DNA from: an uncultured Succinivibrionaceae bacterium | Lineage (GTDB): Bacteria; Pseudomonadota; Gammaproteobacteria; Enterobacterales; Succinivibrionaceae | DNA length: 64,000 nucleotides | Assembly (NCBI GenBank): GCA_949286015.1 | Contig: CASEBB010000045.1 | Coordinates: forward strand, 1 to 64,000 | Direction of reading: 5' to 3' | Shown here: positions 1 to 9,469 of the stretch, piece after piece | Layout of the letters: every line of letters begins with the position of its first letter | How positions within the stretch are numbered: position 1 is the stretch's first letter | Notes under the pieces: model-generated | Seen by the model: only the letters and a program-made list of their open reading frames with translations | What the model was told of the DNA's origin: nothing | The model's database searches: none | Position numbers and translations under genes: made by a program

Positions 1-1
1 A

Positions 2-736
2 AAATGGGAGGAAGCCATGTGCGTAAGCACATGGAGACTTCACCTCAAGAACGCGCTCTTTTTAACGATGGAGCACAATGAAGCGCTGATTGGGCCTTTC
101 ACCCAAGCTGTGACTGACCTTGGGGCTAACTACGCTATCCGTTCTTCTCTATCTATTGAGCACACGGATCCGCAGGAGATAGCGAAGTGGGGTAAGAGCC
201 ATAACTGCTGCAACTGCCAGAGCGTCTTTCTCCATGGCATGGATGGTAAGCATCTCGATGTGCCAAAGACTGTGGCAGATATGCCAGACATTGAGCAGTA
301 TCGACACAAGAACGGTTTAATTGAACCGTGTTGGGTGAGCTCCCTTGATCTTGATGCTGGGGAAAATCGCGAGAAGATGCTGTGTGCTTTGGACACCTTT
401 GCTATCTATTACAATGCGTGGTCAACGGAGCTGCAACTGGCAGGTAGCAAAACCAAGCAGTCGGATCGCACCGTAGAGCGTAATCTCCATGCGATGACGG
501 GCATGGAAATCATCCGCAAGTCGTTCAATGAGTTTGTGTGGCAGCAGCTGCTCAAAGAGGGTAAGGTCAAAGGAACCATTGTGAGGGAGAGGGAGCTCAA
601 GGTGTTCTTTGCCGACTTAGCGGTCTTCCTGCACTACTTTGCGCTTTTTAGTCAGCCAGCACTTAAGCTCATGCCGCAGTATCTGCAAAGCAACTTAGAG
701 GGGCATTTTCATCAGAGCCCTAATGTAAGGACGTAG
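2..736 (+). CDS. Unrecognised protein, paralog of the next gene; 5' end outside window
   Basis: The frame is open to the left edge, so this is a C-terminal part of a longer protein; the first ATG inside is at 17. Residues align along their length with the C-terminal ~240 residues of the protein at 1103-2725. Both share a Cys-rich patch (here NCCNCQSVF), a VSSLD segment, and a C-terminal block containing FVWQQLL, EGKVK, FLHYFALFSQPALKLMPQYL. I do not recognise the family. The order of a D-containing beta strand followed by a helix-rich tail ending in a hydrophobic FLHYFALF helix is reminiscent of IS4/IS1634-type transposase C-termini, but no DDE triad is convincing. A hairpin (GCGTGGC/GCCACGC, 752-773) follows the stop. 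It may be an old tandem duplicate of the neighbouring gene. Confidence 0.6.
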   Translation, partial: KWEEAMCVSTWRLHLKNALFLTMEHNEALIGPFTQAVTDLGANYAIRSSLSIEHTDPQEIAKWGKSHNCCNCQSVFLHGMDGKHLDVPKTVADMPDIEQYRHKNGLIEPCWVSSLDLDAGENREKMLCALDTFAIYYNAWSTELQLAGSKTKQSDRTVERNLHAMTGMEIIRKSFNEFVWQQLLKEGKVKGTIVRERELKVFFADLAVFLHYFALFSQPALKLMPQYLQSNLEGHFHQSPNVRT

Positions 737-1102
737 GTGCTAGCAAGTGCTGCGTGGCACGCTAGCGCCACGCGGCACACTACGTCGCAGCTTAATAGCT
801 GCACTAGGAGCAGTCACTACCAGAGTGGTGTTTGCTCTTACCTCCTCAGAGCGCAGAGAGGGCGCTGCGCGCTTTTGGCGGCATCCACCCGCACAAGGCG
901 TAGCCTCTCTGTGTACAGCGACCACGCAACAGTGCTCCTCTTGGCGCGGCGCTGCGTTGCGCTGCGCTTTGAGTTCCAGCTGCTGCTGCGGTTGCTGTTA
1001 TACTCTCTGTGAGAAGACGAGTAGCTCCTGCTTACCTCCCGCTGACCTCTTGCTTACATGCCTGCTTGGGTATTCTTCCCCACCCCTAAGGACAATCTGC
1101 AT
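737..1102. other. Intergenic, no gene seen
   Basis: This spacer between the two paralogs holds a 7-bp-stem hairpin at 752-773 and GC-rich alternating text. Open frames here have no ribosome-binding site and no recognisable product. I see no terminal inverted repeats that would mark an insertion sequence. Confidence 0.5.
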
Positions 1103-2725
1103 ATGGCGCGTAAAACAGCCAAGGCCTCCAAGGCCAAGAAAAACAAGCAAAGCACTACCACCAATCAGACTAAAGCGACCAGCGCTCAGGCTACAACAAC
1201 TGCAGCCTTAGCAGATAATGCTGCTGCAGCTACTGGTACTGTAAGTCGCGAGGAGCTGTCCAAAGTCTTCACTACAGAGTCAGTTGAGCTACAAGCCGGT
1301 TCTGACGTGTTCTTGCGGATGTCCTTAGGCTTTAAGGGTTATTCTCTGTTCCAAAACGCTTTTCTTGCTAAGTTGGAGCATGAGCCAGAGGTTGCCGCAC
1401 TGTTTTCTGCTCTCATGGGCAATCACTATGAGAACCTCAAAGAGCGCCAGTGGCAAGTATCGGGAAACAACAAGTTTGTCGATTTAGACTGGAGCACGTG
1501 CGTATTGCTGTACCTGATTCAGTATTTGCGTGGCTTTCCCAACATCAGATCTTGGGCTGGTATCCTCAATAACGTTGAGCAGCGTACTCATCTGCAGGTG
1601 ATCTTGCCGCAATTCCTGCCGGTTTTCCGAGTCGGCACCTACGACCAGTTGTTTTTCCAGTGGTTCGACTTTAACGAAATGCGCATCAAGGAGCCTTACG
1701 AGGGCGGCAATTCCCTTGAGGAGGCGCAACAGGCTTTAGGTAAGCTGTTTGCGGATTTGCAGATGATCCAGCCGTGGATTAGAGGTAATCGTTTCCTCTA
1801 CAAATGCGGTTTACCTCCACTCGTGCGTTCTGAGCAACAACTTGAGTTCAAGCAGCCGCGCATGTCGGTCTTTTTCTTTAACTTGCAAGCGCTCGATCAT
1901 GCACGTAAAAAGCTCACTACAATCGATGTCTACGACCTTGGGTATCAGCGCGATATCTGGTTAGAGTTTCGCTCCGCTTGTAATCTCCATGATGCTTGTA
2001 AGCGACTGTTGCTGTCGTTCAAGCGTGCAGGCGTGGATCTTACCAACACCTTGCTTATAACAACTGACGAGAGTGGCAAGTGTGTAGAGGAGTTCACCAA
2101 AGTCGTAACCGAATTTGGTGCGCACTACTTAATGATCAGCCCAGTGCCACAGGGGGGAAGAAATCCGTTAGCACCACAGACATTTGCTAAAAGCTTCCAC
2201 TATGCAGACTGCAAGTGTGTCTGCCAAATTTTGCGGGATGATCAGGGTATGCCGCTGACCCTTGTAGAGCCAAAGAAACTCTCAGAGTTGCGTAAGTTTG
2301 AAGGAGAGGCGCCTCATGTATTTGTGAGCTCCCTTGATCCTGAGGTCGGAGATAACCGGCAGCAGCTGATTTGTGCTTATGAGCTGCTTCTGCTCAACTA
2401 CGTCAAGATGAATGTTGAGTCTGCCTTACCTCCATCCTGCTCCGTAGAGCAGTTGGTCGAGCTTGAGCAAGCTGTGGTCAAAGTCACGGGTATTGAGGCC
2501 ATAAAACAAGCTTTCAACAACTTCGTGTGGCAACAGCTCCTTGCAGAGGGTAAGGTCAAGAAGGCCAAGATGGATGAGGCAAAACTGAAGACCAAGTTTG
2601 CTGACTTAGCTTTCTTCCTGCACTACTTTGCGCTCTTTAGTCAGCCTGCACTCAAGCTCATGCCGCAGTACCTTGAGCAAAACTTAGCAGGTGACTTTGC
2701 CAATCGCGCAGACAGCGAGGAGTAA
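1103..2725 (+). CDS. Unrecognised 540-aa protein, possibly transposase-like
   Basis: The ATG at 1103 is preferred over one at 1058 because AAGGAC lies about 10 bases upstream; the protein then begins MARKTAKASK. Residues 1-45 are a Lys/Ala/Thr-rich low-complexity head. The body is globular, with an aromatic-rich helical region (FLAKLEHEPEVAALFSALMG, LLYLIQYLRGFPNIRSWAGI), a central TTIDVYDLGYQRD stretch, LLITTDESGKC, a Cys pair in ADCKCVCQIL, and the shared C-terminal block FVWQQLL...FLHYFALFSQ. I do not recognise it. The overall layout resembles IS4/IS1634-like transposases (Asp in TTID, Asp in TTDES, a Glu in the IEAIKQAF helix), but spacing and flanks do not prove this and no terminal inverted repeats are seen. 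A partial paralog lies just upstream. Confidence 0.75.
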   Translation: MARKTAKASKAKKNKQSTTTNQTKATSAQATTTAALADNAAAATGTVSREELSKVFTTESVELQAGSDVFLRMSLGFKGYSLFQNAFLAKLEHEPEVAALFSALMGNHYENLKERQWQVSGNNKFVDLDWSTCVLLYLIQYLRGFPNIRSWAGILNNVEQRTHLQVILPQFLPVFRVGTYDQLFFQWFDFNEMRIKEPYEGGNSLEEAQQALGKLFADLQMIQPWIRGNRFLYKCGLPPLVRSEQQLEFKQPRMSVFFFNLQALDHARKKLTTIDVYDLGYQRDIWLEFRSACNLHDACKRLLLSFKRAGVDLTNTLLITTDESGKCVEEFTKVVTEFGAHYLMISPVPQGGRNPLAPQTFAKSFHYADCKCVCQILRDDQGMPLTLVEPKKLSELRKFEGEAPHVFVSSLDPEVGDNRQQLICAYELLLLNYVKMNVESALPPSCSVEQLVELEQAVVKVTGIEAIKQAFNNFVWQQLLAEGKVKKAKMDEAKLKTKFADLAFFLHYFALFSQPALKLMPQYLEQNLAGDFANRADSEE

Positions 2726-2975
2726 CTGCTTGCAGTTGTTGCACAGCAACAGCAACAGCACAGCAACAGAAGTTGCTGTGCTGTGTGCACTTGCGGCTTG
2801 AAGGTAGCGGCGGTGAATTTGGAGGCGTAGCGCGGCTATGCCTTGCTGCTGCAACTCTTAAGAGTGTTATGAGCCTGCTCACAGTCGCTCTACTCATGCC
2901 GTACTGGGAAGGTGGAGAGTACACCTCTCCATTAGCCTCATGTGGTGTTGCCACAGCTTTGTTAAGGCGCGAACC

Positions 2976-3749
2976 TTAGTACTTGCGCTGAATGCGGTAG
3001 TGGTGGGTCGGTGTAATGATTTCGTCTAGCGGCATATCCCACGCTTGGATGTTGATCCCCTCGACGTACTGAAAGTCATAAGCAAGGCCAATCGTGAGGC
3101 ATTCTGGACGAATCTTTTTTAAGAGCCGGTCGTAGAAGCCACCGCCCATACCAATGCGCGCCCCTGTGTGGTGGTTAAACGCTACTAAGGGCACTAAGAC
3201 CACCTCTAAGCTGGCCTCGGCCATGTACGTCGCAGGGTCTTTGTGAGGCTCAAGGATCTTAAAGGCATTAGGCACTAAGCTCTCCTGTCCCTCGTAGCGG
3301 TAGAACTCCATAATGCCCTTTTGCTCGGGCACAATTACCGGTAAGCCCACCATGTGCTCATGGACTTTAAGGAGCTCATTGAGCGCATGGGTGTCGATCT
3401 CACCTGCAAAGCTCATATACGAGGCAATACGCCGTGCTTGCTGTAAAAAAGGGTGAGATAGTACCTGCTGATGTACCGCTTGCGATAGTGCTGTTACCTC
3501 CTCAGGGCGGAGGGCTTGGCGCTGGGCTTTCATATGGGCCCGCACTTGGGCACGCCATGTCTTTTCTGCGGCTTTGGCCTCTGGTGTTAGGTGGGTGCCG
3601 TGAGTAGCTGCTTGCGTAGCAGCGGCATAATCAGCTTGCTGGCCTTGCTGGGCTAAGGCCGCAGTGGTGGCAGCTTGCAGCTCTTGTTGGTTTGTGTGTT
3701 CTTGAACTGATGGCGTCGAGGTATGTGGTGTAGGGGCAGAAGCAGACAT
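2976..3749 (-). CDS. ygfA: 5-formyltetrahydrofolate cyclo-ligase with N-terminal extension
   Basis: Converts 5-formyl-THF to 5,10-methenyl-THF using ATP, a cytosolic step of one-carbon metabolism. The C-terminal ~190 residues carry the family features: a YMSFAGEID segment, the glycine loop GMGGGFYDR and a final MPLDEIIT. The first ~65 residues are an Ala/Gln/Thr-rich extension that the family lacks; a Met at residue 73 (3533) would give a more usual length, but neither start has a clear ribosome-binding site. It lies downstream of zapA on the same strand, the classic gammaproteobacterial zapA-(6S RNA)-ygfA neighbourhood. The 291-bp spacer here does not contain a convincing 6S RNA (see the candidate near 39 kb). 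Confidence 0.9.
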   Translation of the reverse strand: MSASAPTPHTSTPSVQEHTNQQELQAATTAALAQQGQQADYAAATQAATHGTHLTPEAKAAEKTWRAQVRAHMKAQRQALRPEEVTALSQAVHQQVLSHPFLQQARRIASYMSFAGEIDTHALNELLKVHEHMVGLPVIVPEQKGIMEFYRYEGQESLVPNAFKILEPHKDPATYMAEASLEVVLVPLVAFNHHTGARIGMGGGFYDRLLKKIRPECLTIGLAYDFQYVEGINIQAWDMPLDEIITPTHHYRIQRKY

Positions 3750-4040
3750 AAGCGCGCAGAAGAGATGGTAAGAGAGTAGGGAGAGGGTCGAGATAGAGTA
3801 GGGCAGAAGTGCTCAGCTTAGCAAGCGTTGCGTTGCAAGAGAGGCGTAAGTGCAGTGCATGGCAGAGCCCTGCAAGCAGCTCAGCAAAGCGAAGCGGTAG
3901 CTGTGGGGACTATAGAGCGTGGAGCGGAGCAAAAAAGAGGGGGACAGTGCAGCAAAGTGCGTGGGGGCGGGCGCTGTAAGTGGTGCGCAGGGCTCAGTGA
4001 TCGCGGCGTAACAGCACACAGCCGCTTAAGGTTAAGCGGC

Positions 4041-4337
4041 CTAAGAGTCGAGATTGTTGAGATTGCGCTTGATGCGGTGAATGAGCTGCATCGCCTGCTC
4101 TTGAAACGGCGTCGAGGTGTCCAGATAGCGCTGCAGCTGGCTCTGGCTCTCAATGGCAGCAATAATGGCCGCCTGCTGGGGCGTTAAAGACGGGTTATCC
4201 CGCAGAATCTTTGCCGTGATTTCCTGAATCTTGCCCACCGCCCGTTGCAGCGAATCAGCTTGGCTCTTGTGGCAGCGTAGCGTAAAGCTTTCCCCGAGAA
4301 GGGAAACGGTAACCGTCTTAATCTCGTCGTAATCCAT
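4041..4337 (-). CDS. zapA: Cell division protein ZapA
   Basis: ZapA binds FtsZ in the cytoplasm and promotes bundling of protofilaments in the Z ring. The 98-residue product has the family layout: a short beta-rich N-terminus (VTVSLLGESFTLRC), a helix with ADSLQRAVGKIQEI, then a long C-terminal coiled coil (AAIIAAIESQSQLQRYL...IHRIKRNLNNL). Length matches the family. A CCGCTTAA/TTAAGCGG hairpin lies immediately after the stop at 4023-4040. The neighbour ygfA supports the call. Confidence 0.88.
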   Translation of the reverse strand: MDYDEIKTVTVSLLGESFTLRCHKSQADSLQRAVGKIQEITAKILRDNPSLTPQQAAIIAAIESQSQLQRYLDTSTPFQEQAMQLIHRIKRNLNNLDS

Positions 4338-5426
4338 GCTGCACCTGCTTTCTGTGCGCCGCGTGCTGCTTTGTACAGTACTGGCACATCGACACCGCTT
4401 TTGTCCGCTGCTGGATAATGGGGGCTCCGTTTCCGCGCGGGTGCCGTTGGAAGACGAAACGGTGCTGCCTAAGGAGTGCTCAAGTAGGCCACAACAGCTG
4501 TTGCTACTTGGCTGTAGTTGTGGGTATTTTACCTGAAATTTCGTTCAAAAAACGCGGGCCTGTGGCATAATGAGAGGCCATTGTGCCTGCAAAATACGCT
4601 CTTATCTACGCGCTTCACTCCACGACGTGTGGTGTTTAGAGCTGCAAGTTCTAGACGCGGCGCACGTAGTTTGCGCGCTACGCTGTAAGACACAGCCTCG
4701 TTTTGCCGTGCAGGTTTGCGCTGCTCTCTCCTTTTGCCTACCTTTTAGGGGCTTGCTGCCCTTTCCCTGTACCCTTTGAAGTATGAGGCCTGCCAAAGGC
4801 ATCTTGGCGGGAGGGCATGCTATGCATCAGCAGCAGGGAGTAAATAAAGCTTGCCTGCAGGCTTGCAAGAGCTTCCTGCGGTAAGAGGGCGGGGCAGGTC
4901 AAGGCTTGGGCAGTAGCAGCGATTACTTGGCAGGTGTTACTGCCACGCAGCTTGAGTTGCCAGCGGCTGTGCCTTACGACCTGAAGAAAAGGCGCAGTTT
5001 GACGTCACTTCTGACGCCACTCCAGACACTACTTCAGCTGCCTCTTATGATTATCTCTAAGAGCGGCTCAGAGGTAAGAACAACTGTCTCAAAAGTACGG
5101 CTCTTTGGGTAGTACTCATGGGCACAAGCAAGAGAGCGGTAAGAACCAGTGCGGTGTACTGCTTTGTTAGGTCTGTTAGGCCAAACTGTAAGCAGAGTCA
5201 GTTGTAGCAGACGGTAGCAGTCTGTAACCGCAGGGGCACGCCATCTACAGGGGCTACCCACAAAAGCTACTCCCCATGCAGGGCACCCATTATAGGGCGT
5301 TCCCTAAGGGTACACCTCGTAACGGTGTTACCCCACGATAGGCTGTGATGTGGAGCGGGATGCCTCCTCACAACCCAGCCGTAAATGCCACGTTTAGCTA
5401 GCGTACCAAGAAGGGATTCTTTAATA
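4338..5426. other. Long intergenic region, no gene seen
   Basis: Over 1 kb separates divergent zapA and rluB. I see one sigma70-like promoter near 4544-4571 and an imperfect dyad at 5308-5335 (GGTACACC/GGTGTTACC). Short open frames lack ribosome-binding sites and recognisable products. Confidence 0.5.
4544..4571 (+). promoter_or_regulatory. Sigma70-like promoter upstream of rluB
   Basis: TTCAAA and CATAAT are separated by 16 bases, with a TG four bases before the -10. It is the best promoter-like sequence in the zapA-rluB gap, but it lies about 850 bases from rluB, so the assignment is weak. Confidence 0.35.
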
Positions 5427-6962
5427 ATGCGTAATCAGGCCAGCAAGGCTCACCGCGTGAGCGGTCACTCATCCTTACGTGGCAAGCACAGTCACGATCA
5501 TTTCCACCACGAGGGCGGCTCTACCCATAGCACTTCCCATGGCTCGGCCCATGAATGGCGATCCGCATCAAGCTCTAAGGGCGCACACGGTGGTAGTAAG
5601 TTTAAAGGCAAGGGCAGCTTCCACGCAGGTGGCAGCAACAACCCACGTGGTGCCGCCGCACGTATGGCCGCAGATACGCTCAGTAAGGGGAGAAATGGCG
5701 CCGCTCCTGACTTTGATCGGGAAAAGGCCTTACAAAAGACGCGGGAGCGCATTAACGCCGCTAAGGCCAATGAAAAAGCCAAGGTCATGGCTGCCGTCAA
5801 GGGCCCTGAGCCAAAGGTCAGTGGCGTCAAGCTGCATAAGCTCTTAGCTAACGCTGGTATTGGCTCGCGTCGCTCCTTAGAGGCCATGATTGAAGCAGGC
5901 CGCGTCGAGGTTAACGGTAAGGTCGTCAATTTAGGCTTCCGTACCGACGACGAGAACATTACTGTCAAGATCGACGGCCGTGTGGTTTACTCCCCACGTA
6001 ACCACAAGATCGAGAATCGCTGCCTCATGTATTACAAGCCTGAGGGCGAGATCTCCAGTATCTCCGATCCCCAGAACCGTCCTACCATCTTTGATCACCT
6101 GCCACGCTTAGAGTTTGGCAAGTGGATCAATGTCGGTCGCTTGGATTTAAACACCTCCGGTCTCTTGCTCTTTACCACCGATGGTGACCTTGCTCATGCG
6201 CTGATGCACCCACGCTTTGGCATTGAGCGTATCTACGCTGTGCGTGTGTATGGTGATGTCACTGATGAGCAGCTGCAAAAGCTCCGTGATGGCGTGCTCT
6301 TAGAAGACGGCGTTGGTAAGTTTGACTCCATTGAGTACCGTGGTGGTGATAACCGCAATCACTGGTTCTACGTTTCCTTACGTGAGGGGCGTAACCGTGA
6401 GGTGCGTCGCCTCTGGGAAGCCGTGGGCTTAAAGGTTAGCCGTCTGATCCGCATCTCCTATGCTGGCTTTGATTTAGACCCAAAGATGAAGTCAGGGCAG
6501 TTCCGTGAGCTGACCTTAGCGGAGGTTAATCGCCTGCGCTCTAAGGTACAGTTACCAGCGCTGCGTCCTGAGGAGTATGCCTCGGTACCATTAAAGATCG
6601 ACATCAGCTCCCAGCGGCAGCGCCGCAATGTCTCCGCTCGCGCATCTGAGGCTGCTACTGACAGCGAGGCCGTGGCTCTTACCAATACCAATGCTAAGAG
6701 CACGGGCCGCAATCGCCGTGACAATGGCACCGCTGGTGCTGCCGATAAGGGCGCAAGCCGCCGTGAAGGCCGTGCTGGGGTGGGCGCTGGCGCCGGTGCA
6801 GCCAAGGAGCGTCGCTTAGGCAAGCATGGTGACTTTAAGCTCTCGTACAGCTCCGCTGGGAGGAAAAACCGTGGCGCCGGTGCGAGCAAAGGCGCTGCTA
6901 AGGCTGCTGCCGGTAAGAGCTTTGGCAAGGGCCCAAAAGGCAAAGGTAAGGGTAAGCGCTAA
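5427..6962 (+). CDS. rluB: 23S rRNA pseudouridine(2605) synthase RluB
   Basis: Isomerises a uridine of 23S rRNA during ribosome assembly. The ATG at 5427 is chosen because AGAAGGG precedes it by about 11 bases; the upstream ATG at 5385 has none. Order of parts: a His/Ser/Gly-rich basic head of ~120 residues; an S4 RNA-binding domain (KLHKLLANAGIGSRRSLEAM); then the RsuA/RluB catalytic domain with the Asp-bearing motif GRLDLNTSGLLLFTTDG and REGRNREVRRLWEAVG; and a ~110-residue Lys/Arg/Gly/Ala tail ending in GKGKGKR. At 511 residues it is far longer than E. coli RluB (about 290), all of the excess being low-complexity basic ends. No tight operon partner. Confidence 0.92.
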   Translation: MRNQASKAHRVSGHSSLRGKHSHDHFHHEGGSTHSTSHGSAHEWRSASSSKGAHGGSKFKGKGSFHAGGSNNPRGAAARMAADTLSKGRNGAAPDFDREKALQKTRERINAAKANEKAKVMAAVKGPEPKVSGVKLHKLLANAGIGSRRSLEAMIEAGRVEVNGKVVNLGFRTDDENITVKIDGRVVYSPRNHKIENRCLMYYKPEGEISSISDPQNRPTIFDHLPRLEFGKWINVGRLDLNTSGLLLFTTDGDLAHALMHPRFGIERIYAVRVYGDVTDEQLQKLRDGVLLEDGVGKFDSIEYRGGDNRNHWFYVSLREGRNREVRRLWEAVGLKVSRLIRISYAGFDLDPKMKSGQFRELTLAEVNRLRSKVQLPALRPEEYASVPLKIDISSQRQRRNVSARASEAATDSEAVALTNTNAKSTGRNRRDNGTAGAADKGASRREGRAGVGAGAGAAKERRLGKHGDFKLSYSSAGRKNRGAGASKGAAKAAAGKSFGKGPKGKGKGKR

Positions 6963-7295
6963 GCCGTTTACTCAGTGCAGTTGCAGCTGTAGCACTTTGC
7001 GCTGTAGTTCATGGTGTCAAGCGGCCTTAAGAGGCGGTTGGCGCTAGGCTGTGGGGTAGCAGACTACTTGCACTGTATGCTTTTGGGGCGAGATGCTCCA
7101 GCTTTAGGTTCGTGCGTTTTTGTCTTTGTACAGGCGTACTTTTCCGTATAATGAGGGTGGTGCCGTGTTTTTGGTAGCACCCTGTCTGTAATTGCAGTTG
7201 TCGCGAATGCTGTGGCCGCTGCTCAGGTGAGGCGTAAAGAGGATAGCCTCGATCCTGTGATTTTTTCTGAGAAAAGGACTCAAAGGTAAGGTTAT
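6963..7295. other. Intergenic with promoter for the TerC-family gene
   Basis: The 333-bp gap between rluB and the next gene has no coding signal. It holds the promoter at 7125-7152 and a leader of about 140 bases. I see no T-tract terminator for rluB. Confidence 0.5.
7125..7152 (+). promoter_or_regulatory. Sigma70-like promoter
   Basis: TTTGTA and a perfect TATAAT are separated by 16 bases, 140 bases before the TerC/CBS gene on the same strand. Confidence 0.55.
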
Positions 7296-9161
7296 ATGGA
7301 TCCCGTGGCAGTACACCAGGTGATGTTTGATATGGCGTGGGTGTCAGACCCCACAGCATGGCTCGGCATGCTCACCTTGGTGGTCATTGAAATTGTCTTA
7401 GGTATCGATAACCTTGTCTTTATCGCTATCTTAACCGCTAGGCTGCCAGAGAAGCAGCGCGATAGAGCCCGCTACATCGGTTTAGGCGGCGCCTTAGTGA
7501 TCCGTTTGCTCTTGTTGACCTTTATCTCCTTTATCGTCAACATGACCACACCGCTATTTCACATCGGATCCTTTAGCGTCACCGGACGCGATATCGTGAT
7601 GATGATCGGTGGTATCTTTCTGCTCTATAAAGCCACACACGAGCTGCACTCGAAGCTTGAGGGCTTTGATGAGGAGCTCTCGGTAAGTAAGGCTGCAGGC
7701 TCGGCCATGTACCTTGTGATCTTGCAGATCATGGTGCTGGACGCCGTCTTCTCCTTAGACTCCATCATTACCGCTGTGGGTATGGTCGATCACGTCTTCA
7801 TCATGATGTTTGCCGTGGTCATTGCGATGGGGATCATGACCCTCGCCTCACGCTTTATTACGGAGTTTGTGAGCCACCATCCGACCTTAGTTATCCTGTG
7901 CTTAGGCTTCCTGCTCTTAATCGGCTTTAGCCTGATTGTGGAGTCCTTAGGCTTCCACGTACCAAAGGGCTATCTCTACGCTGCCATTGGCTTCTCGATC
8001 ATCATCGAGATCTTCAATCAGATTGCGCGTAAGAACACCTTAAACTTAGGTGGCAGTGGTTCTAAGGCGGGCATGCAAAGCCGTGAGGTGGCTGCTAACT
8101 TAGTGCTGCGCTTATTAGGCTCTAACCAGAATCAAGTGCAGACCTTAAAAGAGGCCATTGTCTCGCGCACGGGCTCGCAAGTGTTTAACAACACGGAAAA
8201 GGAGATGGTTTCGCGCGTGCTGCAGCTTAATTCGCTGCCAGTAAAGGCGGTGATGACGGCGCGTACTGATGTTAATCAAGTTGACATCTCTGATGACATC
8301 GACGACATCATTAAGTCCTTAAACACCAATCGCTCGTCGCGTTTAGTGGTGTACAAGAACAGCAACCGTGATGTGCCTTTAGGTTATATCCGTCGTGATG
8401 AGATTCTGGCCACTAAGTTAGGCCTCAATGCCTTACCACCAGTGGTGCCTGCAGAACAGGCTGCTGCTGCGGATGCTGCGGCTGCCGCGAACAATGACTC
8501 TAGCACCTCCGAGTCCGGTGCAGCTGATGCCAGTGCTGCTGAGGGCACTGCGACTACAGCGCCTGCTACGATTGAGATTTCTTCGGCAACCAAGAGCGGC
8601 TGCAGCTGCAAGGTGAAGACGAAGGCCGGTTCTCAGTCGATGGAGCTGCTCTTAGAGAGCAAGGTACGTGAGCCTCTGTACCTGCCAGAGACGGTCTCGG
8701 TGATTAAGGCCTTAGAGGAGTTCCGCAAGTCTAAGAAGAACTTCGCCTTTGTCTTTGACGAGTTTGGCAACTTCGAGGGTATCGTGACCTTACACGATAT
8801 CATGGAGGAGATTGCCGGTGAGCTGCCTGATCAGACAGAGGTGCCTGAGCTGGTGCGTATGAGCCCAGGTGTGTACAAGATTGAGGGCGGTGCGATCTTA
8901 AAGGATGTGTCGCGCTTAACGGGCTTTAATGTGCCTATTTCTGACACCTACCACACCATTGCGGGCTTTATCCTCGACTACCTGCAGCGCATGCCGCAGC
9001 AGGGTGAGGTTATCTCCATGACTAAGTGGAAGCTGGAGATCCTCAAGGTTGAAGAGAACTCGATTGAGTCGGTGCTGCTGACCAACTTAGCTCAAGTTAA
9101 GGAAAACGAAAAGAAGATGGCAAAGGCAGCGCCAATGGCCTCGTCCTCTTCTAACCAGTAA
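7296..9161 (+). CDS. TerC-family membrane protein with CBS pair and CorC/HlyC domain
   Basis: Inner-membrane protein of the YoaE/YegH type; TerC-like proteins are linked to metal (Mn) export, but the substrate of this subfamily is not settled. Residues ~20-235 are the multi-pass TerC domain with the signature EIVLGIDNLVF and a second acidic motif VLDAVFSLDSI. Residues ~300-380 form a first CBS motif (VKAVMTARTDV...RLVVY), then an Ala/Ser/Thr-rich insert (~388-440) splits the CBS pair. The second CBS (FAFVFDEFGNFEGIVTLHDIMEEI) follows, and the C-terminal transporter-associated domain is at ~525-600. The start follows AAGGTAAGG. Single transcription unit with its own promoter and a downstream hairpin. 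Confidence 0.88.
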   Translation: MDPVAVHQVMFDMAWVSDPTAWLGMLTLVVIEIVLGIDNLVFIAILTARLPEKQRDRARYIGLGGALVIRLLLLTFISFIVNMTTPLFHIGSFSVTGRDIVMMIGGIFLLYKATHELHSKLEGFDEELSVSKAAGSAMYLVILQIMVLDAVFSLDSIITAVGMVDHVFIMMFAVVIAMGIMTLASRFITEFVSHHPTLVILCLGFLLLIGFSLIVESLGFHVPKGYLYAAIGFSIIIEIFNQIARKNTLNLGGSGSKAGMQSREVAANLVLRLLGSNQNQVQTLKEAIVSRTGSQVFNNTEKEMVSRVLQLNSLPVKAVMTARTDVNQVDISDDIDDIIKSLNTNRSSRLVVYKNSNRDVPLGYIRRDEILATKLGLNALPPVVPAEQAAAADAAAAANNDSSTSESGAADASAAEGTATTAPATIEISSATKSGCSCKVKTKAGSQSMELLLESKVREPLYLPETVSVIKALEEFRKSKKNFAFVFDEFGNFEGIVTLHDIMEEIAGELPDQTEVPELVRMSPGVYKIEGGAILKDVSRLTGFNVPISDTYHTIAGFILDYLQRMPQQGEVISMTKWKLEILKVEENSIESVLLTNLAQVKENEKKMAKAAPMASSSSNQ

Positions 9162-9199
9162 GAGCGTGTGCAGCGGTAGCTGCAAGTGCTCTACATAGC

Positions 9200-9263
9200 A
9201 AAAGCCCACATCGGCGCTGCTTGTGCTCTGAAGGTACAGGTGGTAGCAGGTGTAGGCTTTTTG
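9200..9263 (+). terminator. Possible terminator of the TerC-family gene
   Basis: AAAAGCC at 9200 can pair with GGCTTTTTG at 9255; the stem is flanked by further ACA/TGT pairing and followed by T residues. The loop is long (about 48 bases), which lowers confidence. Confidence 0.4.
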
Positions 9264-9302
9264 TTTGGCTTTGCCACCACCACCACCGCTAGCGTCATTG
9301 CC

Positions 9303-9395
9303 AGTGAGTGTGTGGCTGTGCAGGGCTGAAAAGCGTGCGGAGCGGCTCTTTTTCGCACCATAGCGCCTTACGGCGCCGTTATCTCGAGGTGGGTA
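9303..9395 (+). repeat. Direct repeat copy A (~93 bp)
   Basis: Shares with copy B (167 bases downstream) a GAGTG-GTGGCTG-CAG stretch, then TGCGGAGCGGCTC, TTTTCGCACCATAG and CGGCGCC. Its end (GCGCCTTACGGCGCC...TTATCTCGAG) also resembles the start of the dispersed repeat at 27071. Confidence 0.7.
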
Positions 9396-9469
9396 GTTGA
9401 TACGGGGAGGAAAGCGCTGCTGCTGCCGTCATTACTTGAGGTAGCAGTACCACTGATAGTGGTCTCCAG

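Noticed and set aside
1-2975. Complete insertion sequence around the two paralogs
   Set aside because: No matching inverted ends or target duplication found around either gene, and the catalytic triad is not convincing.
3750-4040. zapA-ygfA spacer as the 6S RNA locus, as in E. coli
   Set aside because: The minus strand has an AGTCCCC stretch, but I could not find a closing helix around it, a bubble or the GCAAG..GCGG context; the region near 39 kb fits much better.
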